Origin: Candidatus Hecatellales archaeon
GTDB lineage: Archaea > Thermoproteota > Bathyarchaeia > Hecatellales > Hecatellaceae
NCBI GenBank assembly: GCA_003662515.1
Contig: QMYF01000062.1
Span: 1 to 5,042, forward strand
Reading direction: 5' to 3'
DNA length: 5,042 bases
Positions 1 through 4,752 of this stretch are shown here, piece after piece. Each line of letters opens with the position of its first letter. The stretch's first letter is position 1. Position numbers and translations under genes: made by a program. Under the pieces are notes generated by a model that saw only the letters and a program-made list of their open reading frames with translations, made no database searches and was not told the origin of the DNA.

Positions 1-83
1 AGAGCCCTGTAAACCTTTTCAGGGTTCTCGGTGGCATGGGCTAGAACTCTTATTTCAAGGGAGGCTGCTGGAAGCTTGCCCAA
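1..83 (-). CDS. N-terminal fragment of COG1325-like archaeal RNA-binding protein (partial)
   Basis: Read on the minus strand from a TTG at 83, this gives 27 residues before the window ends. They include the stretch LEIRVLAHATENPEKVYRA. The pattern (I)EIR-x3-HATE-x2-EKV-x2-A resembles the start of the archaeal COG1325 family, small RNA-binding proteins often encoded near ribosomal-protein, RNase P and exosome genes and sometimes labelled predicted exosome subunit. That family link is from memory of the motif. The frame stays open upstream of 83 but holds no other ATG, GTG or TTG before an in-frame stop at about 141-143. A Shine-Dalgarno-like GGTGGAG (98-92) sits eight bases before the TTG and supports this start. 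It is divergent from the unknown gene at 156, with about 70 bases between them. The 3' part lies outside the window, so length and function cannot be confirmed. Confidence 0.6.
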   Translation of the reverse strand, partial: MGKLPAASLEIRVLAHATENPEKVYRA

Positions 84-118
84 CCTTAAAACTCCACCTA
101 AACCGTTAAGGCTGGGAA

Positions 119-131
119 ACGATTTTAAGTT
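119..131. promoter_or_regulatory. Candidate bidirectional archaeal TATA element between two divergent genes
   Basis: The AT-rich block GATTTTAAGTTT lies in the short divergent gap. On the plus strand its centre (about 126) is about 27 bases before TTG 153 and 30 before ATG 156, the spacing expected for a leaderless archaeal transcript. On the minus strand the same block reads as a TTAAAATC TATA-like box. It would start RNA near 100, leaving a leader of about 17 bases that contains the GGTGGAG ribosome site of the gene starting at 83. The match to the TATA consensus is only fair. Confidence 0.4.
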
Positions 132-155
132 TCCCCTCCATCAAATTCAAACTTG

Positions 156-443
156 ATGAGGAGGCAGCTTGAAAAATATCCCTACGAGTGCGTTGTTCTA
201 GACAGGGGCTACGCTGACCTAGCCCTCCTAAAACCCAGCGACAGCAAACTTATAGCTCAACTCTTCAACCTTAAAACAGGCTTAGAAAAGAAGTATCAGG
301 TGGATAAAGCCTTTTTCGGCTTCCTAGATCTAACCGAGCTTTCGCCGAGAAGTTTAAGTTCGCCCATAGCCCTGAAAATAAGCCTCTACCTTGTAGAGAA
401 AATCAAGGGGATAAACCTCACCTTCCTCGAGATGATCCTCTAA
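156..443 (+). CDS. Unrecognised small protein (95 aa)
   Basis: I do not recognise this protein. It is 95 residues from ATG 156; a TTG immediately before it at 153 is an alternative. It has a plausible alpha/beta pattern: a strand-like VVLDRGYADLALL segment near residues 12-25, a charged middle (KTGLEKKYQVDKAFFGFLDL), and a C-terminal helix (ALKISLYLVEKIKGI). There are no cysteine clusters, P-loop, signal peptide or membrane helix. No ribosome site precedes the start; GAGGAGG occurs only just inside the coding region, and the TATA-like block about 27 bases upstream suggests a leaderless mRNA. Its 3' end overlaps the convergent mobB by 26 bases. It is divergent from the COG1325-like gene. Codon use and sequence texture look like real coding, but a chance ORF cannot be excluded. 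Confidence 0.55.
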   Translation: MRRQLEKYPYECVVLDRGYADLALLKPSDSKLIAQLFNLKTGLEKKYQVDKAFFGFLDLTELSPRSLSSPIALKISLYLVEKIKGINLTFLEMIL

Positions 444-987
444 CCTTCACTTGGAGAACCCTTCTCAAAACTAGGTCCACCAGCCTTTCAGCCTCCTCGG
501 GAAGCCTGAGTAAAGGTTTCCCTTTAAGCTGGTTTGAGGGCCAGGCTATACCCCAGCCCACCACAGCCACTACCGGCGGCCTAAGGTCTCTGAGCAGGCT
601 TTCAGCCTCCTCTAGGCTTCGAGCAGCCACCAGCTTGTAGACATCTCTTCTCTTACCAGCCATAAGCCTGAAGCCTTCCCCCAAAACCACGTCATAGCCT
701 TCGCCGAGCATGGCCAGCAGCCTACCCCAGCCAACCTTATATCCTTCAATCCTCCGGAAAAGAACTATTTCGCTGGGGGAAACGGCAAGGGTGGTTTCAA
801 CTCCAGCAGCCCAATGTCTCCAAGTATCCTTCCCCCTCAAGTCGAAGGTGAAGTTCACCTCGTGGACATGCTTCATGCTGGCAACCTTAAACCCTAAACC
901 TTTCAGTTTGGAAGCTAAAAGCTCGATGGTTCTGGTTTTACCTGAATTGTGGTGGCCTACCACTAGGAGAACCCTAGGCTTCCTCAA
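418..987 (-). CDS. mobB: Molybdopterin-guanine dinucleotide biosynthesis protein MobB
   Basis: A 189-residue GTP-binding accessory protein of molybdenum/tungsten cofactor maturation. MobB helps MobA attach GMP to molybdopterin and acts in the cytosol. Visible features in order are a P-loop GHHNSGKT (residues 11-18) directly after strand VLLVV, then KH at 39-40. Next comes the MobB-typical segment FDLRGKDTWRHWAAGVETT (48-66), including GKD and the conserved RH-x2-AG. An EGYDVVLGEGF motif (96-106) has the expected strand, acidic residue and EGF turn. The length fits single-domain MobB. The start is a TTG whose first bases overlap the stop of the upstream prenyl synthase gene (shared TTGA, 984-987). 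This implies one transcript and translational coupling, with the GGGGAGG at the end of the upstream gene as a closely spaced ribosome site. No MobA or other cofactor gene is visible here. In a thermophile the cofactor could carry tungsten, which is inference. Confidence 0.88.
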   Translation of the reverse strand: MRKPRVLLVVGHHNSGKTRTIELLASKLKGLGFKVASMKHVHEVNFTFDLRGKDTWRHWAAGVETTLAVSPSEIVLFRRIEGYKVGWGRLLAMLGEGYDVVLGEGFRLMAGKRRDVYKLVAARSLEEAESLLRDLRPPVVAVVGWGIAWPSNQLKGKPLLRLPEEAERLVDLVLRRVLQVKVRGSSRGR

Positions 988-1934
988 TCCTCCCCTACCT
1001 TAAAGCTTTCCGCCTCCACGCAGAGGTAGGCAAAATCTTCCAGAAGCCTCCTATACGCAGGATTCCTTAAGCCTTTAAGGCTTTCTAGTGCATCCTTTAG
1101 AAAGCCCTCCAAAATCTTCCTGCAATAGTGGAGGGAACCGTGGAAGTTTAAGGCTTCAAGAATTTTCCTCCTCTTAGAGGGGTTAAGGCTCCCCCGGCCA
1201 AAGCTTTCCTCAAGAAGCCTTCTAACTTCGCTTTCACCGTGACGGTACAGGTGGAGGTAGGGTAAAGTCAGCCTTCCCTTCTCCAAGTCGCCTCTCTCTA
1301 TCTCCCTGAGGTCGTCAGCCAGCTGGTAGGCCATCCCCAACTTTTCCCCGTAAACCTTCAAAACCTCTATTTCCCTGCTTCCCCCTCCTCCAGCCAGCCC
1401 TCCGCAATGGGCAGCCGCCCGGAAGAGGGCTGCAGACTTCAACTTAATCTTGAATAGAACCTCCTCAATGGAGGCCTCCAGCCCCAAAGAGATATCTAAG
1501 GCTTCACCCTCACAGAGTTCAAGGCTACTCTCCACCAGCACCCTAACCATTTCGAAACCGTAGCCTGAAACCATTTGAAGAGCCTTGGCGAAAAGCAGGT
1601 CTCCAGCCAGAATGGCCTCCCCACCATACTGGACATGAAGCGCCGGCTCCCCCCTTCTCTCCAAGTCTCCATCAATAACATCATCGTGGATAAGGCTGGC
1701 TGTATGGATAAGCTCCACAGCCAAAGCCGCGGGCAAAAGCTTCTCTCGGCTTCCCCCCACAGCCTCCCCGGCCAAAACCGCAAGGATAGGCCTTAAACGT
1801 TTACCCTTAGAGGCGAGGGCGTGGTGAACCTTAGGATATAGCGGGGACTCCTTCATCTCCTCCAAAATCCGCGTTAAGCATTTCTCAATCTCCTTTTTCG
1901 CCTGGGGGAAATACTGTTCGAGCAGAAGCCTCAT
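984..1934 (-). CDS. Polyprenyl diphosphate synthase, geranylgeranyl-type (isoprenyl synthase family)
   Basis: A 316-residue all-helical trans-isoprenyl diphosphate synthase. It should condense isopentenyl diphosphate with allylic diphosphates to make the C20 or longer chains used for archaeal ether lipids or quinones. Family marks are GKRLRP (44-49), the first aspartate-rich motif DDVID (84-88) followed by LERRG, the KSA motif (166-168), and YQLADD (203-208) at the second aspartate-rich region. That second motif reads DDLRE rather than DDxxD. The loop after it is shortened, running almost directly into DLEKGRLTLP (216-225). The residue five before the first motif is Ala79, a small side chain where short-chain enzymes are usually bulky, so the product could be longer than C20. 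The ATG start has a clear AAGGAG ribosome site six bases upstream (1946-1941). It is the first gene of the operon with mobB and divergent from fixX. The family is certain; chain length is not. Confidence 0.9.
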   Translation of the reverse strand: MRLLLEQYFPQAKKEIEKCLTRILEEMKESPLYPKVHHALASKGKRLRPILAVLAGEAVGGSREKLLPAALAVELIHTASLIHDDVIDGDLERRGEPALHVQYGGEAILAGDLLFAKALQMVSGYGFEMVRVLVESSLELCEGEALDISLGLEASIEEVLFKIKLKSAALFRAAAHCGGLAGGGGSREIEVLKVYGEKLGMAYQLADDLREIERGDLEKGRLTLPYLHLYRHGESEVRRLLEESFGRGSLNPSKRRKILEALNFHGSLHYCRKILEGFLKDALESLKGLRNPAYRRLLEDFAYLCVEAESFKVGED

Positions 1935-1970
1935 CCGCCGCTCCTTCCAGCCTAACTCTCCTTGAAAGGT

Positions 1971-1983
1971 TATTCTTATATCA
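1971..1983. promoter_or_regulatory. Candidate shared TATA element for the prenyl synthase and fixX promoters
   Basis: TTCTTATAT lies in the gap between the two divergent genes. On the plus strand it would place transcription start near 2005, giving fixX a leader of about 29 bases with its ribosome site at 2021-2026. On the minus strand the block reads ATATAAGAATAA and would start RNA near 1950, leaving a leader of about 16 bases holding AAGGAG before the ATG at 1934. Both geometries are sensible, but the consensus match is moderate and no start site has been mapped. Confidence 0.42.
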
Positions 1984-2020
1984 GCCCGCTAAGGCTTAAT
2001 AAGCTAGCAGCCCAAACCCT

Positions 2021-2026
2021 GGGAGG
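2021..2026 (+). promoter_or_regulatory. Ribosome binding site that supports the GTG start of fixX
   Basis: GGGAGG ends seven bases before the GTG at 2034, an ideal Shine-Dalgarno position. The alternative in-frame TTG at 1962 has no purine-rich site upstream and lies upstream of the likely TATA box. This site is the main reason for choosing the shorter reading of the gene. Confidence 0.6.
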
Positions 2027-2033
2027 CGAAGCC

Positions 2034-2297
2034 GTGTTCTGGGATGCCTCCAGCCTCAAGGTTGAGCGGACAGGTAAAACCACCCGCCACATTGAGGTTT
2101 TAAAGGATAAATGTGTGGGCTGCAGCCGCTGCGTTGAGGTTTGCCCTGCAGGCTGCTGGAAAATCTCGGAGGGGAAAGCCTTCTGGGAGAAGGTGGAGAA
2201 CTGTTTGGAGTGTGCTGCCTGCTTTTTCGCCTGCCCCAGTGAAGCCATTGTTTGGAGGTATCCGGAGGGTGGGGAAGGCGTGGTTTACCGGCTTTAG
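2034..2297 (+). CDS. fixX: FixX-type ferredoxin, two 4Fe-4S clusters
   Basis: An 87-residue soluble ferredoxin-like protein of the FixX family (COG2440). These are partners of FixC-type flavoproteins such as ETF:quinone oxidoreductase and geranylgeranyl-reductase-like enzymes. Counting from GTG 2034, HIEV leads into CVGCSRCVEVCPAGCW, a CxxCxxCxxxCP cluster motif followed by the FixX-typical PAGC. A second CLECAACFFACP motif comes next, then AIVWRYPEGGEGVVYRL, which matches the FixX signature x-I-x-W-x-YP-x-GG-x-GV-x-Y. Eight cysteines are correctly spaced for two 4Fe-4S clusters. There is no signal peptide. I chose GTG 2034 because of the GGGAGG site seven bases upstream; an upstream TTG at 1962 would add 24 residues with no family similarity. 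It is divergent from the prenyl synthase and convergent with guaA, the last four bases overlapping the guaA end. No fixA, fixB or fixC is in the window. Confidence 0.85.
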   Translation: MFWDASSLKVERTGKTTRHIEVLKDKCVGCSRCVEVCPAGCWKISEGKAFWEKVENCLECAACFFACPSEAIVWRYPEGGEGVVYRL

Positions 2298-3844
2298 CAG
2301 GGCTCCACGGTGGCTGGAGGCTTATTCGAAATAGCGTAGGCAACCCATGTCACGCCTTCCACCTCGTTGGTTATCCGCGTGCTTATCCGCTCCAAAACCT
2401 CGTGGGGAATCTTAGCCCACTCAGCCGTCATCCCATCCACAGACTCAACAATCCTCACGGTGACCAGGTAGCCGAACCTGCGTTCGTCGCCCAGCACCCC
2501 CACAGCCTTATCGTCGCCCACAATGGCGAAGGCCTGCCAAACCCTATCGTAAAGCCCAGCCTTCTTCAACTCCTCCTCCACAATGTGGCTGGCCTCCCTA
2601 CATATGCGAAGCTTCTCCTCGGTTACCTCCCCAATAATGCGGACAGCCAAGCCTGGACCCGGGAAGGGATGCCTCTTCACCAGCTCGTCGGGAAGCCCAA
2701 GCAGCTTCGCCACCCTGCGAACCTCATCCTTATAAAGCCACCTTAAAGGCTCGAGAAGCTTAAACTGCATCCATTCGGGGAGGCCGGCCACGTTGTGGTG
2801 GCTTTTAATCCGCGAGGCAGGGCTTCCGGTGCCGGCGCTCTCAATAACATCCGGGTAGAGGGTTCCCTGAAGCAGCCATTGGAAGGGTCCATGCTTCTCA
2901 GCCACCTCGCTGAAAACCCTGATAAACTCCTCCCCGATTATACGCCTCTTCTCTTCAGGGTCCTTCACACCCTTAAGCCTGGAGAGGAAACGTTCAGAAG
3001 CATCGACATAAACCACGTTGAGGCCGAAACGTTTAACCATGCTTAAAACCTGCTCCACCTCACCCTTCCTTAAAAGGCCGTGGTTGACGAAAACGCAGAG
3101 CAGCTGTCTACCTAAGGCTTTATGGGCAAGCATGGCAGCCGTGGTTGAATCCACTCCACCGCTGAGGGCGCAAAGCACCCTTTCCCCAGGCTTAACCATC
3201 CCCCTAATCTCTTTAACCGTCTGCTCGATGAAGGATTCCATCGTCCAGCTGGGCTTACACCCGCAGATTTTAAAGGCGAAGTTGGCCAGCATGTCCAGCC
3301 CCTTAGGCGTATGGGCTACTTCGGGATGGAATTGGACGCCGTAAAGCCTTCCAGCCCTATCGCGGATGGCAGCGTAAGGGCTGTTGGCCGTGTGGGCTAT
3401 GGCTGTGAAGCCTTCAGGAAGCCTGGCAACCGTGTCCCCATGGCTCATCCAACATATGGTGGGAGACTCTATCCCCTGGAAAAGGTCGGAAAAATCGTCG
3501 ATGTAAAGATCGATTTTACCATACTCCCTCTTTTCAGCTTTCCGCACCTCTCCACCCAAAAGTTTAACCATGAGGTGGAGACCATAGCAGATTCCCAGAA
3601 CAGGAATTCCCAGCTTGAAGATTTCAGGGTCGCAGCTGGGAGCTCCCTCCATGTAAACGCTTGCAGGCCCCCCGGAAAGGATAATCCCTTTAGGCTTCCG
3701 AGCCTTAAGCTCGCTGGCAGAAACGTGGTGGGGAACCAGCTCAGAATACACTTTAAGCTCCCTAATTCTTCGGGCTATAAGATGCGCATACTGCCCTCCA
3801 AAATCGAGAATAACAATCCTATCGACGGTTTGAGGCTTCTCCAC
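2294..3844 (-). CDS. guaA: GMP synthase (glutamine-hydrolysing), single-chain
   Basis: A 516-residue enzyme that converts XMP to GMP with ATP and glutamine-derived ammonia, the last step of guanine nucleotide synthesis in the cytosol. The N-terminal class I amidotransferase starts VILDFGGQY (11-19). It has LSGGP (56-60), nucleophile Cys86 in GICYG, and His173/Glu175 in VQFHPEVAH. The ATP pyrophosphatase domain has the P-loop SGGVDS (228-233), VNHGLLRKGE, QGTLYPDVIES (326-336) and RIKSHHNVAGLP. The C-terminal dimerisation domain carries RHPFPGPGLAVRIIGE (391-406) and ends in KPPATVEPC. All catalytic parts are present and the length is normal for the fused form. Many Euryarchaeota instead encode the two domains separately. 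The start is GTG, with GGAG ten bases upstream. It is convergent with fixX and divergent from the membrane protein gene. Confidence 0.97.
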   Translation of the reverse strand: MEKPQTVDRIVILDFGGQYAHLIARRIRELKVYSELVPHHVSASELKARKPKGIILSGGPASVYMEGAPSCDPEIFKLGIPVLGICYGLHLMVKLLGGEVRKAEKREYGKIDLYIDDFSDLFQGIESPTICWMSHGDTVARLPEGFTAIAHTANSPYAAIRDRAGRLYGVQFHPEVAHTPKGLDMLANFAFKICGCKPSWTMESFIEQTVKEIRGMVKPGERVLCALSGGVDSTTAAMLAHKALGRQLLCVFVNHGLLRKGEVEQVLSMVKRFGLNVVYVDASERFLSRLKGVKDPEEKRRIIGEEFIRVFSEVAEKHGPFQWLLQGTLYPDVIESAGTGSPASRIKSHHNVAGLPEWMQFKLLEPLRWLYKDEVRRVAKLLGLPDELVKRHPFPGPGLAVRIIGEVTEEKLRICREASHIVEEELKKAGLYDRVWQAFAIVGDDKAVGVLGDERRFGYLVTVRIVESVDGMTAEWAKIPHEVLERISTRITNEVEGVTWVAYAISNKPPATVEPC

Positions 3845-3968
3845 CTTAACTTCTCTCCAAACCCTTTACCATGTGGAAGGAGGCTTCAAAACCTAATTAA
3901 GGCTATCCCTTATTTCGGAGGAAAATCTTAAACGGAGAAGTCTTCTTAAAGCTTTACGGGTTTAGGTC
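3845..3968. promoter_or_regulatory. Divergent intergenic region with candidate guaA and membrane-protein promoters
   Basis: These 124 bases separate the divergent starts of guaA and the membrane protein gene. On the minus strand, TTAATTAGG (about 3900-3892) is a TATA-like block. It would start guaA RNA near 3871 and give a leader of about 27 bases containing GGAG (3858-3855). On the plus strand, GGAAAATCTTAAAC (3920-3933) resembles a BRE plus weak TATA box, and TTAAAGCTTT (3946-3955) is another AT-rich candidate. I see no hairpin, riboswitch or operator repeat. Confidence 0.35.
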
Positions 3969-4349
3969 TTGGCTGAGAAATCGAAGGAGGATGCTAGGCA
4001 TTTTTCAGGGCTTGTCTTTGTAGCCTGCATGTTTATTGGGGCTGGGGTAGGGCTAGCTTTCGGCAGGCCTGATGTTGGAGGAGCCATAGGGATGGGCGTC
4101 GGCTTCTTCCTCATGGGCCTGATAAGGGTTAAAGGCGTTCAACCTCAGCCAATCACTCTAAGCCTTCCAAGCAGCTTCCCAGCTCTCACAGTTACAGTTT
4201 TAGGTGTCATCGTCATCCTCGCAGGAGTTTTCCTCCTTTGGGCGCCCGAAATGGTTTATCCCTACTTGGCTGCGTTCGCCGCCATAGCTGTGGGTGTGCT
4301 GATTCTCGCTGGTGGGTTGGCGGCTTTAAGCCGGCGCAGCCAAGCCTAA
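3969..4349 (+). CDS. Small four-helix integral membrane protein of unknown function
   Basis: A 126-residue protein I cannot assign to a named family. It has four likely membrane helices, at about 13-31, 36-53, 72-91 and 96-119. The first pair is glycine-rich (GAGVGLAFG, then GGAIGMGVGFFLMG), which suggests close helix packing, and a proline-rich linker (VQPQPITLSLPSSFP) joins the two hairpins. Positive residues at the N-terminus (KSK), after helix 2 (RVK) and at the C-terminus (SRR) predict both ends inside. There is no signal-peptide cleavage site and no catalytic motif. The start is a TTG with only a weak AGGTC upstream. It stands alone between divergent guaA and the SRP RNA promoter. A transporter-subunit or stress role would be guesswork. 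Confidence 0.72.
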   Translation: MAEKSKEDARHFSGLVFVACMFIGAGVGLAFGRPDVGGAIGMGVGFFLMGLIRVKGVQPQPITLSLPSSFPALTVTVLGVIVILAGVFLLWAPEMVYPYLAAFAAIAVGVLILAGGLAALSRRSQA

Positions 4350-4352
4350 ACC

Positions 4353-4360
4353 TATATTTT
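4353..4360 (+). promoter_or_regulatory. TATA box of the SRP RNA gene
   Basis: TATATTTT is the best TATA match in the window. Its centre lies about 26-27 bases before position 4383, where the perfect terminal helix of the SRP RNA begins. Archaeal TATA boxes sit 25-30 bases upstream of the start site, so promoter and RNA structure independently agree on the 5' end. It lies within 11 bases downstream of the membrane protein stop codon. Confidence 0.7.
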
Positions 4361-4382
4361 CAACGCAGGGGTATTCTTCTTT

Positions 4383-4719
4383 GGGTGGTGGGCCTAGGCG
4401 GGGGGCTAGGGGTCCCCTGAGAGCCTCCATGGGAGGCTCGACCGCAAAACCCCTCCATGGCGGGCCGAAAGCTGAGGTGAGGCGCACCCAGCCCGGCTGG
4501 AAGCCTGGCGGAAGGCTCGAGGAAGGCTCGGCCCCCAGGGCCGGCGGAGCGGCCTGCCCACCCGTAGGGGTGGGGGTGCCGTACTGCCGGGTGAACCTGG
4601 CCAGGCCCGGGAGGGAGCAACCTAAGCCCGGACGTTCGGCGCTTGGGGGAGCACCGGGCCGGAGGGAGGCTGCCAGGCTTAAGCCGGGTATGGGCGTCGA
4701 GCCTCAGGGCCCACCACCC
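4383..4719 (+). ncRNA. ffs: Archaeal signal recognition particle RNA (7S/SRP RNA)
   Basis: The RNA scaffold of the particle that targets nascent membrane and secreted proteins; it binds SRP19 and SRP54. The ends GGGTGGTGGGCC (4383-4394) and GGCCCACCACCC (4708-4719) pair perfectly as helix 1. The Alu-side hairpins follow: helix 3 (GGGG/CCCC around 4400-4417) and helix 4, GAGCCTCC/GGAGGCTC (4421-4439). Helix 5 strands pair at CTGAGG (4472-4477)/CCTCAG (4702-4707), CCCGGCT (4492-4498)/AGCCGGG (4682-4688) and AAGCCTGGC (4501-4509)/GCCAGGCTT (4672-4680). Helix 6 is CCCACCC-GTAG-GGGTGGG (4557-4574), with a GNAR tetraloop for SRP19. Helix 8 has CCAGG-CCC-GGGA-GGG-AGCAA (4601-4620), the SRP54 site. 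The tetraloop is GGGA instead of the usual GGAA. It is far more GC-rich than its neighbours. A pyrimidine-rich run (4721-4729) follows, without a clear T-tract terminator. The ends are inferred from pairing. Confidence 0.95.
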
Positions 4720-4752
4720 GCCTTCCCTTAACAGCCTTCCGGGACTCCTTCC

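Noticed and set aside
1962..2033. N-terminal extension of fixX from TTG 1962
   Set aside because: There is no ribosome site before the TTG, the likely TATA box lies inside the extension, and the extra residues show no FixX similarity. It remains possible.
2252..2746. Plus-strand open frame of 164 codons opposite the guaA 3' half
   Set aside because: It is a shadow of guaA; it overlaps the fixX end in another frame and has no coding-like motif.
3311..3931. Plus-strand open frame of 206 codons opposite guaA
   Set aside because: It is antisense to the catalytic core of a clearly real GMP synthase and its translation has no recognisable domain.
4421..4439. Inverted repeat GAGCCTCC/GGAGGCTC as a possible terminator or mobile-element end
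   Set aside because: It is helix 4 of the SRP RNA; no T-run follows it and no transposase is present.
4381..4731. Plus-strand open frame of 116 codons and a minus-strand one of 86 codons in the same place (4360-4620)
   Set aside because: The region folds as SRP RNA. The translations are rich in Gly, Pro, Arg and Ala as expected from GC-rich RNA, and have no family features.
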